Below are positions 34,037 to 41,652 of a DNA stretch of 54,865 nt, in pieces. Under the pieces are notes generated by a model. It made no database searches and was not told the origin of the DNA. It saw nothing but the letters and a program-made list of their open reading frames with translations. The stretch's first letter is position 1. Each line of letters opens with the position of its first letter. This stretch comes from a virus. Where the stretch lies: IMG/VR virus record IMGVR_UViG_3300046413_000898, positions 1 to 54,865 of that record; one strand, 5' to 3'. The translations under genes and the position numbers were made by a program.

Positions 34037-34106
34037 CCTCGCGCCCCGGAGGTGTGTCTTTGCGCGGACGGTGCCCCAGGGTGGGGCGGGTGTCCGGGGC
34101 GCGAGG
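34037..34106. repeat. 14-bp perfect inverted repeat with inner hairpin
   Basis: CCTCGCGCCCCGGA at 34037-34050 is the exact complement of 34093-34106. The 42-base loop contains GCCCC-AGGGT-GGGGC. This is a strong secondary structure in gene-free DNA. Confidence 0.8.
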
Positions 34107-34129
34107 TGGTCTACATTGGGGCACGGTGG

Positions 34130-34357
34130 TCAGTCGCGGGGAAAGGGCGACGTGAGCTCCTCGGGGATGACGACCTCGTGTGCGATCAGCCTGGACACGA
34201 TGCGGTCAGCGACCTTGATCAGGTCGAGGCCAATTTCGTCTGCCTCGTAGCCGGCCCGTTCGATAGCCGATTCGAGCTCGACGTACACGTGGTCCTTGGC
34301 TGCTGAGACCTCGGCGGGCTCATACCCCTTGGGGTGCTCTCGGTCTGCCTGGCTCAT
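34130..34357 (-). CDS. Hypothetical protein, 75 aa
   Basis: An acidic helical protein (MSQADREHPKGYEPAEVSAA, DHVYVELESAIERAGYEADEIGLDLIKVADRIV) of unknown function. ATG 34357 follows AAGGAG by 6 bases; ATG 34375, overlapping the upstream stop, is an alternative. Confidence 0.65.
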   Translation of the reverse strand: MSQADREHPKGYEPAEVSAAKDHVYVELESAIERAGYEADEIGLDLIKVADRIVSRLIAHEVVIPEELTSPFPRD

Positions 34358-34371
34358 ATCGGTCTCCTTGG

Positions 34372-34596
34372 TCATCGTGGCCTGCGGTCGGCTCTGCCGA
34401 TGGCGCGTTCGGCGGTGGGGTCGCGGCCTTGCCAGGCGTGGGACACCTGGGTCTCGGCGGGGGACGTGAACGGTGAGTTCCCCATCGACTGGTTGAACTT
34501 GCGGCGCGCCCGGCGGCCCTGCTCTCGGACCCTCTCATCGTCGCGTTGGGCGGTGAGGTACCGGAGGAGGCGGTGGTCGTCAGGGTCGAGAGTCAT
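34372..34596 (-). CDS. Hypothetical basic protein, 74 aa
   Basis: A highly charged, basic helical protein (DHRLLRYLTAQRDDERVREQGRRARRKFNQ) with no clear domain, which could bind nucleic acid. It sits directly after a terminator, so the pair 34130/34372 probably has its own promoter. Start 34596 has GGGGG 8 bases upstream; 34602 is an alternative. Confidence 0.62.
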   Translation of the reverse strand: MTLDPDDHRLLRYLTAQRDDERVREQGRRARRKFNQSMGNSPFTSPAETQVSHAWQGRDPTAERAIGRADRRPR

Positions 34597-34613
34597 GCTC
34601 ATCACCCCCAGGC

Positions 34614-34650
34614 ATGAAAGAACCCCGGACCGTTTGGTGCCGGGGTTTCA
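34614..34650 (-). terminator. Rho-independent terminator
   Basis: Minus-strand stem ACCCCGG / CCGGGGT is followed by TTCTTTC. It ends the long right-arm operon after the 267-aa gene. Confidence 0.75.
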
Positions 34651-34682
34651 TGGTGTCGCCTTCTTCGTCACTGCTGGCGAAT

Positions 34683-35486
34683 CTACGATCCAGCATAGGT
34701 CACAGTCTCCTCGGTAGCAAGTGGCTTGTCTGCGTGTCGTGGTCCTTTGCCTGCGGCGGTGAGAACGTCCATGCAGTCCCCGAGCCTCACCCCGCCGTCG
34801 TTGGTGAGTTGTCCGCGCTTCACCCGGCCGTGGAGGCCGTCGTAGGTGACCTTGTAGCCCATGGTGTTCAGCAGGCGGGCTGCTTCTCTCTCGGAGACCC
34901 GCATGTTGCGTGCCTCGGTGACTCGGTCTTCGCGGGCTGCGATGAGTTCGGCTACCCACCAGCGGGCGTCGCAGGCCGGGCAGTGCACCACAAGGTCCCC
35001 CGGTGTCACGACGAGCTGGGGCTGGTCGTGCCCGGAGGGCTGGCAGTCGCACTCCCCCACGACAACGCCGGTCTCCTGGATGTCGATCATGCGCTCGGCC
35101 TCGGCGTCGGCGGAGATGAGGCCGTGGTAGAGGTCGTGGATGTCTGGGTGCGCTGCGACGTGTGCGAGGCCCCGGAGGGCTTGGAGGGCGAGTTCGATGT
35201 GGGTGTGTCCGCGTGTGGGCCACCCTGCGGCGGTGGCGGCTCCGGTGAGGTGGCCTTCGAGGCGGGTGCGGGTGATGGACGCGCCGACGTGGAAGGGCAT
35301 GGCCTCTTGCCCGTCTCCGCCGCCGGTGACTCCGCGGACTTGTGCGGATTGGCGGGTGATGGTGGTTTCGAGGTCGTGGAGGCGGTCTGGGGTGCGGGCG
35401 ATGACGGTGTGGAGGTGGTCGGCGTGGGTGCGGCACAGGTGGCCGATGGTGGCGTCCTGGTCGGCGCAGATCTCGCAGGGTGTCAT
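34683..35486 (-). CDS. Zinc-binding hypothetical protein, 267 aa
   Basis: N-terminal MTPCEICADQDATIGHLCRTH Cys/His motif, a helical middle (LEGHLTGAATAAGWPT), a second ribbon (CDCQPSGHDQP ... VVHCPACDARWWV, ~165-195), then a likely HTH (VSEREAARLLNTMGYKVTYDGLHGRVKRG, ~215-245). This layout is common in actinophage right arms and may be regulatory. The function is unknown. Confidence 0.78.
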   Translation of the reverse strand: MTPCEICADQDATIGHLCRTHADHLHTVIARTPDRLHDLETTITRQSAQVRGVTGGGDGQEAMPFHVGASITRTRLEGHLTGAATAAGWPTRGHTHIELALQALRGLAHVAAHPDIHDLYHGLISADAEAERMIDIQETGVVVGECDCQPSGHDQPQLVVTPGDLVVHCPACDARWWVAELIAAREDRVTEARNMRVSEREAARLLNTMGYKVTYDGLHGRVKRGQLTNDGGVRLGDCMDVLTAAGKGPRHADKPLATEETVTYAGS

Positions 35487-35743
35487 GGGCGGGCTCCGTT
35501 CTTGATGCGGGTGAAGGCGCGCTTACCGGCTTCCCATGCCTGGTTGATCGCTGCGACTCGGGCGCGAGCAGCGAACGTGGTCGCGTCCCGCACAGCGGCT
35601 TCATGGGTCGTGTAGTGCGCTGCTCCTACAGGGGTAGACCAGCCGTTGGGGAATGGGTGGTATGTCGGCCAGTTCCTGGCTGGGGTGAGGGTCCACCCGT
35701 ACTGGGTCTTACGGACGATGACGAGGGGGTTGCGGTAGGTCAC
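35483..35743 (-). CDS. Hypothetical protein, 86 aa
   Basis: A basic protein of unknown function starting with GTG at 35743 (overlapping the upstream stop). Its start VTYRNPLVIVRKTQYGWTL resembles the 72-aa protein at 36850-37068 (VTHRNPPARIRWDDAFDAWGV), and both contain AHYTTHEAAV- or CDAIYLAN-like middles, so they may be distant paralogues. Confidence 0.68.
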   Translation of the reverse strand: MTYRNPLVIVRKTQYGWTLTPARNWPTYHPFPNGWSTPVGAAHYTTHEAAVRDATTFAARARVAAINQAWEAGKRAFTRIKNGARP

Positions 35744-35904
35744 TGGTCGTCCTTCTTCTTGGTGGTGTCGAGGAGGTCTTCGCCGACGATGAACAGCAGG
35801 GCGGCGGTGATGAGGGACTCGTAGCGGTGGTCGTCCCACCAGACAGCGAGAATCCCGGCGGCGACGGCGAGGGCTATGAGGATGGCCCCGATAGTGCGGG
35901 TCAC
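35740..35904 (-). CDS. Small WWD-type membrane protein, 54 aa
   Basis: Two hydrophobic helices flank a WWDDHR loop (GAILIALAVAAGILAVWWDDHRYESLITAALLFIV). It is paralogous to 36674-36853 (AVLAALATIWWDGHRWQSGATAFLLLII). It starts with GTG overlapping the upstream stop. Confidence 0.7.
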   Translation of the reverse strand: MTRTIGAILIALAVAAGILAVWWDDHRYESLITAALLFIVGEDLLDTTKKKDDQ

Positions 35905-36077
35905 TGGTCGGTGTTCCTTCGTGATCGGAAGATGATTTTCCAGGCGCAGACGATACACAGCAGCGCCGCGGCCATGAGCCCGGTCCTTCCCTCTTCCCAA
36001 ACCATCGCGACGCCCATGAATATGAAGGCCAAGTTGATCAGCACGTCGTTGGCCTTTCGTGGCTCCTTGGCTCTCAC
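35901..36077 (-). CDS. Small membrane protein, 58 aa
   Basis: A two-helix membrane protein (LINLAFIFMGVAMVW and LMAAALLCIVCAWKIIF) with basic ends, of unknown function. It has the same two-helix topology as its neighbours, with WEEGR in the loop in place of WWDDHR. Confidence 0.65.
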   Translation of the reverse strand: MRAKEPRKANDVLINLAFIFMGVAMVWEEGRTGLMAAALLCIVCAWKIIFRSRRNTDQ

Positions 36078-36286
36078 TGGTTGTCCTCCTCGTCGGTGAT
36101 GCCGACCAGGATCATGGCCGTGATGACGTCGTAGACGGCGTTCTCGTACCGGGCCTTGATGGCCTCGGAGACCAGGCCGTGGTCCCACATCCAGTATCGG
36201 ATGCAGCCCGGGATGTAAGACTTCGTGAAGCGGGCGTAGCAGTCGCGGGCGAAGCCTTCGAGGTTCTCGTTCGGGGTGGTGGTCAT
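36074..36286 (-). CDS. Hypothetical protein, 70 aa
   Basis: A helical protein (LEGFARDCYARFTKSYI, ENAVYDVITAMILVGITDEED) of unknown function. It is coupled by 4-base overlaps on the downstream side. Confidence 0.68.
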   Translation of the reverse strand: MTTTPNENLEGFARDCYARFTKSYIPGCIRYWMWDHGLVSEAIKARYENAVYDVITAMILVGITDEEDNQ

Positions 36287-36516
36287 GATTCCTCCTGGTC
36301 GGAGTTGACGAAATCAGCGAGGATGTCGGCCATGCCGATCTGCATCGCGAGGGGAGCGGCGCTGGAGGTCCAGACGTATCGCTCTTCGATCCGGCCGTCG
36401 GCGTGGAGGCGCTCGGTGCGTGCGACGATCATCACGTTGGTGGCAGTCTCACCGTCCTCGAGCGGGATGCTGGGCACGGTCACGCCCATGCAGCTGGTGT
36501 TCTTCTCGTTGGTCAT
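36283..36516 (-). CDS. Hypothetical protein, 77 aa
   Basis: A protein of unknown function with a beta-hairpin-like centre (TATNVMIVARTERLHADGRIEERYVW) and a helical end (PLAMQIGMADILADFV). Overlaps both neighbours by 4 bases. Confidence 0.68.
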   Translation of the reverse strand: MTNEKNTSCMGVTVPSIPLEDGETATNVMIVARTERLHADGRIEERYVWTSSAAPLAMQIGMADILADFVNSDQEES

Positions 36517-36677
36517 TCTTCACCGTCTCCTGCGTTGGGGGCCTTGGCGTAGAGCACGCCGTTTTCCTCGTAGCACGTGTAGCCGTGGGACTCGAGTACG
36601 CCCCGGTATGCGTCGAATTGCCGGTCGGCCATCTGGGGTACGGACGCCGCGGCGAGTGTCAGACAGTGCTCGTTCAT
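36513..36677 (-). CDS. Hypothetical protein, 54 aa
   Basis: A small protein with an N-terminal amphipathic helix (QMADRQFDAYRGVLESHG) and a beta turn (YTCYEENGVLYAKAPN). The function is unknown. Confidence 0.65.
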   Translation of the reverse strand: MNEHCLTLAAASVPQMADRQFDAYRGVLESHGYTCYEENGVLYAKAPNAGDGEE

Positions 36678-36853
36678 GACTTCTTCTCCTTGGTGTTGTG
36701 GTTGTCGGCGTTCCCGAGGCAGGCGGCGGCGATGATGAGCAGTAGGAAGGCGGTGGCGCCGGACTGCCAGCGGTGCCCGTCCCACCAGATGGTTGCGAGG
36801 GCCGCGAGGACGGCGAGGGTCATGAGGGCGGTGCCGATGCGGGTGAGGGTCAT
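36674..36853 (-). CDS. Small WWD-type membrane protein, 59 aa
   Basis: Two helices around IWWDGHRW, paralogous to the 54-aa protein at 35740-35904. ATG 36853 overlaps the upstream stop. The tail is charged (NADNHNTKEKKS). Confidence 0.68.
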   Translation of the reverse strand: MTLTRIGTALMTLAVLAALATIWWDGHRWQSGATAFLLLIIAAACLGNADNHNTKEKKS

Positions 36854-37068
36854 GCGTGTGTCCTTACGTTGAAGTGGATCGCCTGGATGTGGTCCGGGGG
36901 TGTGATCGTTGCCTCGGTGGGTTCGATGCGGGCGTTGTTGGCCAGATAGATGGCGTCACACCAGTTGGTACACAGGATCGTGTCGTTGGGATCGGTGGTG
37001 CTGGTGACACCCCAGGCGTCGAAGGCGTCGTCCCATCGGATGCGGGCGGGTGGGTTGCGGTGGGTCAC
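36850..37068 (-). CDS. Hypothetical protein, 72 aa
   Basis: A protein of unknown function (RIRWDDAFDAWGVTSTTDPND, CDAIYLANNARIEPTEATI). GTG 37068 follows AAGGAACAAGCA. It may be a distant paralogue of 35483-35743. Confidence 0.66.
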   Translation of the reverse strand: MTHRNPPARIRWDDAFDAWGVTSTTDPNDTILCTNWCDAIYLANNARIEPTEATITPPDHIQAIHFNVRTHA

Positions 37069-37129
37069 TGCTTGTTCCTTCCGAGTGTGGGTGCGCCCCC
37101 GGCGCGTGGCCGGGGGCGCATGGGTGGGG

Positions 37130-37456
37130 TCAGGCGGGCGGGTTGAGGGCGGCTTCCAGGACGGCTCGGGCATCGGCGCGGAAGCTGTCCTTCTCCTCGG
37201 GGAACAAGATCAGCCAGATGGCCTCGTGGTTGTCAGTGGCGCACATCTGGATCGCGGCCTTCTCGACCTTGTCGTCGGTGATGGTGGTCAGGTCGCGCAG
37301 CCGCTCGATCTCGTCCATGGCGGCGGCACCGTACTCACTGCCCCACCCGTTCGGGTCCTGATCGAGTGCGTGCCGGGCATCCACGTGCTGGTCGTGGTCC
37401 CAGGTCGTGCAGCCCTTGTCCGGGCCATCGGTCGTGCAGATGATGGCGCGGATCAT
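37130..37456 (-). CDS. Hypothetical protein with VLEAALNPPA tail, 108 aa
   Basis: The N-terminus contains CTTDGPDKGCTTWDHDQHVD, the middle ITDDKVEKAAIQMCATDN, and the C-terminus ARAVLEAALNPPA. This LEAALxP ending recurs in the genes at 37764 and 38146, whose 3' DNA ends are near-repeats, suggesting duplication of a module. Confidence 0.7.
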   Translation of the reverse strand: MIRAIICTTDGPDKGCTTWDHDQHVDARHALDQDPNGWGSEYGAAAMDEIERLRDLTTITDDKVEKAAIQMCATDNHEAIWLILFPEEKDSFRADARAVLEAALNPPA

Positions 37457-37767
37457 GCGTCCTCCTCGGACTCGGCATGGCAGACGCTGATCTCGTGGAT
37501 CAGGCGCTCGATGTGCTCGAAGGCGGCCTGCACGGGCGCCGCGATCGGCGGCGCAGTCACGTCGAGTTGGTGACGCTCGATGTGTGCGGCCAGGGCCAGG
37601 TCCAACGCCCAGGCCCCCACCTCGCCGTCCGGGTGCGGCGCGGCCCAACGGACGATGCGCAGCTCTCGGATCTCGTCGGGCCGGATGGACACGACGTTCA
37701 GCCCCATAGCGCGAGCGCGCTGGGTCGTCTCGATGAGTTCGCGGGCTCGAGCGGTGTCGATACTCAT
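37453..37767 (-). CDS. Hypothetical protein, 104 aa
   Basis: A mainly helical protein (ARARELIETTQRARAMGLNVVSIRPDEIRELRIVRW, AAFEHIERLIHEISVCHAES) of unknown function, coupled to its neighbours by 4-base overlaps. Confidence 0.7.
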   Translation of the reverse strand: MSIDTARARELIETTQRARAMGLNVVSIRPDEIRELRIVRWAAPHPDGEVGAWALDLALAAHIERHQLDVTAPPIAAPVQAAFEHIERLIHEISVCHAESEEDA

Positions 37768-38144
37768 GACTGGTTCTCCTTCGGTGTGAGGGCGGCTTCC
37801 AGGGCAGTGCGAGCGCGGCGGCGGTAGGACTCTCTGACGCCCCCGGAGACCTCCCCGCTGTCCCACATGCGCCGCGCATTCTCTGTTGTGCGGGTCTTGC
37901 CGAACGTGCGGCGGAAGAGGGCGAAGCCTGCCCGCTCGACCATGTCGTCGGTGATGACCGGAGCCTCCGGGACGAAGTCCGCATAGCGGCTGGCGATGTA
38001 CTCCTCAACCTCGTCTCCGTCGTCGTCGGACCCAAGCCATGTATGGGCTAGGGTCTCGGCGTCCGCGATGGCATCCTCGTGTCCGTGTGCTCGTGCGCGC
38101 AGGAGGTTCCTCGCTGCTGCGCCCCGTTCGTGTGCGTATCCCAT
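37764..38144 (-). CDS. Hypothetical protein with ALEAALTP tail, 126 aa
   Basis: A helical protein of unknown function (ITDDMVERAGFALFRRTFGKTRTTENARRMWDSGE) ending in RARTALEAALTPKENQS. The ITDD-V-E-A and LEAALxP elements are shared with the gene at 37130, so these look like diverged paralogues. Confidence 0.7.
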   Translation of the reverse strand: MGYAHERGAAARNLLRARAHGHEDAIADAETLAHTWLGSDDDGDEVEEYIASRYADFVPEAPVITDDMVERAGFALFRRTFGKTRTTENARRMWDSGEVSGGVRESYRRRARTALEAALTPKENQS

Positions 38145-38145
38145 G

Positions 38146-38739
38146 TCAGTTCTCCTCCGGGTTGAGTGCGGCTTCCAGGGCGGTGGCGATAGTCAGCGCG
38201 TCCTCCCCCGTCTTGTCCCTCGCGGTCGGCTGAAGTGCTGCCTCAAGAACGTCCGAAGCCATGTCATCTGCCATCTCAACAGCTCCCCCCGGGGACATGC
38301 GGTGCACGGCGACGAGGTACATCAGGAGTCTCTTTCTTGCCCGGTCTACCATGTCGCCCGGTGTCTTCCCCGGCTCCGTGTCGCCCCACAGCCAGGAAAC
38401 GTGCGCCTCGAACGGCGCCAAGCGCTCCACCTCAGCGCGCAGACGCTCGATCTCGTCCAGGGCCTGCGGGAGATCCACCCTGGCCCGGGCGATGAACAGC
38501 GCGTCGGGGTAGCTGTTGAGGTTCCCCCGTCCGGCCTTCTCGGGGATGCCTTCGCTTGTCCGAAGCACGGGCTGCGCCCCGTCGAAGCCCATCCGAGCGA
38601 AGCCCATGACAAGCGCGTCGCCCCGCCGCGCCAGCCTGACGTGCGCTCCTCCTGAATTGCTCCACATCCACGGCCCGGCGGTCGCGGCCTCGCATCGCGC
38701 GCGTGCGGCTTCGTGCCGCTCGTCGGTCCAGGTGCTCAT
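38146..38739 (-). CDS. Hypothetical protein with LEAALNP tail, 197 aa
   Basis: The N-terminal ~100 residues (WTDERHEAARARCEAATAGPWMWSNSGG, NLNSYPDALFIARARVDLPQALDEIERLRAEVERL) resemble the actinophage Ead/Ea22-like group. The C-terminus carries two LEAAL units (VLEAALQP, ALEAALNP), suggesting internal duplication. Confidence 0.75.
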   Translation of the reverse strand: MSTWTDERHEAARARCEAATAGPWMWSNSGGAHVRLARRGDALVMGFARMGFDGAQPVLRTSEGIPEKAGRGNLNSYPDALFIARARVDLPQALDEIERLRAEVERLAPFEAHVSWLWGDTEPGKTPGDMVDRARKRLLMYLVAVHRMSPGGAVEMADDMASDVLEAALQPTARDKTGEDALTIATALEAALNPEEN

Positions 38740-39074
38740 GCTTCCTCCTCGATGTTGGCGTATTCCCAGACCATGCAGTCCCCGTTCCAGGACGGGATGA
38801 TCGGCCCGTTACGGACGGGCTCCCCATCCGGGGCGCACAGTTCGGCGCAGCTCCAGGCGTTGTCGTTGGCGACGTGGATGCACTCGTCGTGAGGAACGCC
38901 GTGCTCGATCTGCTCGGCCACGGTCCAGCCATCCTCCCAGCGATACGGATCATCGGGGTCGGGTTCAGGGTAGATGTGGCAGGCGGAGTTCCGGTCACCG
39001 TCGCAGGTGATCCAGGACTCCACTCCCTCCCCAGCGACGTGCTTGTGGTGGACGTGGTGCAGGTGCTTGGTCAT
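38736..39074 (-). CDS. Hypothetical Cys/His-rich protein, 112 aa
   Basis: A protein of unknown function with a His-rich start (HLHHVHHKH) and spaced Cys residues (WITCDGDRNSACHIYPEPDPD, CAELCAPDGE), which could bind metal. Confidence 0.7.
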   Translation of the reverse strand: MTKHLHHVHHKHVAGEGVESWITCDGDRNSACHIYPEPDPDDPYRWEDGWTVAEQIEHGVPHDECIHVANDNAWSCAELCAPDGEPVRNGPIIPSWNGDCMVWEYANIEEEA

Positions 39075-39229
39075 GATGCGGTCTCCTCGGTGTCGGTGGT
39101 GTAGCGCGCGGAGTGGTCCGCGCCGTCCAGGGACAGCCATGCGTCCTTCCCCAGCTGCTGAGCGGTGCGCTGCGCCTCGTGTGCGAGCCAGTCGCATCTC
39201 GCGCAGTCCTCGTGCTTCTTCTCGATCAT
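39071..39229 (-). CDS. Hypothetical small Cys protein, 52 aa
   Basis: MIEKKHEDCARCDWLAHEAQ start with a CxxC pair, then a helical segment. It overlaps both neighbours by 4 bases. The function is unknown. Confidence 0.62.
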   Translation of the reverse strand: MIEKKHEDCARCDWLAHEAQRTAQQLGKDAWLSLDGADHSARYTTDTEETAS

Positions 39230-39702
39230 GGTGTGTCCTCCTTGATGAACGTCAACCAGTGGGTCTTGGCGGTCTTGCCGGATCGGTGCCCGAACAAGGG
39301 CTGGTGAGGCGTCAGCGCGAGGACCTCACTCACCGGGATCTGCGTCTCGTTCCACTTGAAGACCAAAACACCAGACGGGCGAAGGACCCGGAAGCACTCG
39401 GAGAAGCCCGCCCTGAGATCCTCGCGCCAGTCGTCCCCTAGCACGCCGTACTTGAGGGCCTGCCAGCCCTTCCCCGCCCGTCGCAGGTGCGGCGGGTCGA
39501 ACACCACGAGCGGGAAGGTCCCGTCCTCGAAAGGCATGTCGCGGAAGTCCATCAGCACGTCGGGGCGGATCGACAGCGCCCGCCCGTCGCAGAGCACGTG
39601 GTCCTCGGAGCGGATGTCGCCGAACAGTGCCCGCTGGTCGTCCTTGTCGAACCACATCATCTTGCTTCCGGCGCAGGGGTCGAGAACAACGGGGTCGTTC
39701 AT
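39226..39702 (-). CDS. SAM-dependent methyltransferase-like protein, 158 aa
   Basis: Short class I methyltransferase fold: an initial VLDPCAGSKMMWF motif, LVVFDPPHLRR as the catalytic-type loop, and GVLVFKWNETQIP. It lacks a recognition domain. Similar short DPPH proteins are common in actinophages. The target (DNA or other) is unknown. Confidence 0.75.
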   Translation of the reverse strand: MNDPVVLDPCAGSKMMWFDKDDQRALFGDIRSEDHVLCDGRALSIRPDVLMDFRDMPFEDGTFPLVVFDPPHLRRAGKGWQALKYGVLGDDWREDLRAGFSECFRVLRPSGVLVFKWNETQIPVSEVLALTPHQPLFGHRSGKTAKTHWLTFIKEDTP

Positions 39703-39704
39703 GG

Positions 39705-40160
39705 TCAGTTCCCTCCTGTGGATCCGAAGCCGCCGGTGCCTCGTGCGCTGCCCGGCAGTGCGTCCACGACCTGCGGGGTGGCGTAGGCGATCGGTGCCAC
39801 GACGAGCTGCGCTATCCGATCCCCAGCGGAAACAGACACAGTGTGCAAGTCGGTGATGTTGACGAGCAGAACGATCAGCTCCCCGGTGTACCCGTGGTCG
39901 ATGGTGCCCGGGGCGTTGGCGACGGTGATGCCGCGCAGGGCCATGCCGGAGCGGGGGTTGATGAGTCCTACGTGGCCGTATGGGATGGACACGGCGATCC
40001 CGGTTCGGACCGGGAGCACGTACCCACGGCGGCTGGGGTCCATGAGGACCTGGCTGTTGCTGGTGTCTTCGAGGGCGTACAGGTCGAGGCCGGCGTCACC
40101 GGAGTGGGCGCGGGTCGGGACGATGGCGTCGGGGTCGAGCAGCTGGATGGGGAGTCGCAT
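39705..40160 (-). CDS. dut: Trimeric dUTPase, 151 aa
   Basis: Hydrolyses dUTP to dUMP, which keeps uracil out of phage DNA. All five motifs are present: SGDAGLDLYA (~20-29), PRSGMAL (~69-75), GTIDHGYTGEL (~85-95), GDRIAQLVV (~113-121) and RGTGGFGSTGG (~140-150). ATG 40160 has AGGAG 8 bases upstream. Confidence 0.95.
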   Translation of the reverse strand: MRLPIQLLDPDAIVPTRAHSGDAGLDLYALEDTSNSQVLMDPSRRGYVLPVRTGIAVSIPYGHVGLINPRSGMALRGITVANAPGTIDHGYTGELIVLLVNITDLHTVSVSAGDRIAQLVVAPIAYATPQVVDALPGSARGTGGFGSTGGN

Positions 40161-40185
40161 GGTCATGTCTCCTGGGTTGCGGTGG

Positions 40186-40863
40186 TCAGATCGAGGTTCT
40201 GCTGGTCTTGCGGCGGGTGCGCTTGTGCAGGCGGGCGTCACGGGCGGCGAGGTAGCGGGCCAGTGCGGGGTCCGTGACGATGTGGGCGGGCTCCGGGGCG
40301 GGCTCCTGGGTGGGTTCCGTGGCTCTTGCCGCTTCTCGGTCAGCTCGGGCAGCGGCCCGTGCCGCATCCCTCTGGGCGCGCTCAGCGTCCTGCTCTGCGC
40401 GGATCCGCTCCCGCTCAGCATCACGCTCAGCGCGCAACCTGGCGCGTTCCGCCCGGGCTGCTTCCCGCTCAGTGCGCACCCTGGCCCGCTCCGCCGCCCG
40501 CTCAGCCTTCGCCTGCTGAGCAGCCCGCTTCCGACGAGACGCCTCCTCACGGGCCGCAGCCCTCTCCAGGGTCGTCCCACCATTCGCGTGGCACGCCGCG
40601 CAGCAGTCCACAGAGTGGCAGGGAACAGTGCCCGGGGCGTCCGCCGCCCGTGTGTCGGTCTCCCTGATGCGCTGGTGGCAGTGCTTGCACCTGGCCCTAG
40701 ACCAGTCGGTCGGTTCCCGCAGGACCTTCCCGTTCCGCAAGTCCCGCCGGTAGCACGTCAGGCACTGGTCATGGGCTCCTTTACGCCACAGTCCCTCCGG
40801 CTGGCCCGGCCCCCAGCCTCCGAGAGCTCGGCCGCACGCACAGTGCGTAGCCTTCTGAGTCAT
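40186..40863 (-). CDS. Zinc-ribbon and Ala/Arg coiled-coil protein, 225 aa
   Basis: Residues ~1-100 hold Cys pairs (HCACGRALGG, CLTCYRRDLRNGK, CKHCHQRI, CCAACHANGG). Residues ~100-190 form a very long Arg/Glu/Ala helix. The function is unknown; it may bind nucleic acid or act as a structural organiser. Confidence 0.72.
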   Translation of the reverse strand: MTQKATHCACGRALGGWGPGQPEGLWRKGAHDQCLTCYRRDLRNGKVLREPTDWSRARCKHCHQRIRETDTRAADAPGTVPCHSVDCCAACHANGGTTLERAAAREEASRRKRAAQQAKAERAAERARVRTEREAARAERARLRAERDAERERIRAEQDAERAQRDAARAAARADREAARATEPTQEPAPEPAHIVTDPALARYLAARDARLHKRTRRKTSRTSI

Positions 40864-40895
40864 GGTGTTGTCTCCTGGTGTGGTGTTCCGGCTGG

Positions 40896-41108
40896 TCAGT
40901 CGCCCGTCGGCGATGTTGGCTGCTGGTGCCACTCGAAGCTGTCGTTGATCCAGGCGTCGATGTCGGCCTTGCGCCAGTACCATCGGCCGCCGATCTTGGC
41001 CTTCGGGGGCGCGGTGCCGCGCCAGATGCGTTGCCGGAGAGCGGCGGGCGTGATGCCGAGGTACTCGGCGGCCTGGTCGGTGTCCCAGAAATCGGGGGGG
41101 AGCTTCAT
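40896..41108 (-). CDS. Excisionase-like HTH protein, 70 aa
   Basis: HTH_17/MerR-like domain (DTDQAAEYLGITPAALRQRIWRG) with a KIGGRWYWRKADIDAWI wing. It could be an excisionase or a transcriptional regulator of the right arm. No integrase was found nearby. Confidence 0.85.
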   Translation of the reverse strand: MKLPPDFWDTDQAAEYLGITPAALRQRIWRGTAPPKAKIGGRWYWRKADIDAWINDSFEWHQQPTSPTGD

Positions 41109-41301
41109 GCTTGCGCCTCCTTAGCGGCGGATCTTGCTGACGTTGATTACCGTAGCACCGTGTTGCGTTGCGTTATGTCTACGCCGGGGGAGCACTACGA
41201 AATATTACGGGCGGGCGGGCGCTGCCCCACAGGGCGAGAGCGGCCCCGCACACAGGTGCGGGGCCGGGTACGGGGTGTTAGAAGATCAGGTCACCCTAGG
41301 G
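41109..41301 (-). promoter_or_regulatory. Gap with hairpin and possible promoter of right-arm operon
   Basis: A 9-bp-arm hairpin (GGCCCCGCA / TGCGGGGCC) at 41242-41265 is probably a terminator after the DUF7768-like gene. The minus-strand stretch 41150-41180 carries CACGGTGCTACGGT, resembling CACGGTGCAACGCA at 51588-51601, a possible shared operator motif. Confidence 0.4.
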
Positions 41302-41652
41302 TCATTGGTTCTTCCCGATCACTCGAACCTCGATAGGTTGCTGCGCGGCTTGCGCGGCGTGGATCGCCGAATGCATCCCGGGGCTCACCCCATAGTCGAT
41401 ATAGACGGCCGTGAGGTCAGCGCACCTCGCCCACGTGAGTCCCGCGGCGATCCCCTGCGCACGCTCACGGGGGTCGGTGTCTGCGAGGACCTGCGGGTAC
41501 AGCAGATGGGATGCAAGGGGCGCCTCCCCGCGTGACAGACTGTGCGCCAATGCGCGCCGGGCGTACTCAACATGTGTCGTTTCGTCGCCCAGCGGTCCGG
41601 GCGCGAACGGTGACTCGACCGCCACGCGCCGCGGCTCGTCTGGCCCCGCCAT
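41302..41652 (-). CDS. DUF7768-like protein, 116 aa
   Basis: The sequence VESPFAPG...ETTHVEYARRALAHSLSRGEAPLASHLLYPQVL...GIAAGLTWARCADLTAVYIDYGVSPGM matches my memory of a conserved phage Rossmann-like domain related to nucleoside 2-deoxyribosyltransferase/YspA folds. It may act on nucleotides. It is encoded next to SSB. ATG 41652 overlaps the SSB stop. Confidence 0.7.
   Translation of the reverse strand: MAGPDEPRRVAVESPFAPGPLGDETTHVEYARRALAHSLSRGEAPLASHLLYPQVLADTDPRERAQGIAAGLTWARCADLTAVYIDYGVSPGMHSAIHAAQAAQQPIEVRVIGKNQ

Larger units (their letters stand above)
33722..34129. other. Gene-free structured stretch, 408 bases
   Basis: No convincing gene is seen on either strand. The stretch holds a tRNA-like fold, a perfect 14-bp inverted repeat with an inner hairpin, and three related blocks of the form GGACAnnGTnGnCCA on the minus strand. 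It may contain an early promoter cluster, a packaging signal or an att site. Confidence 0.6.
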
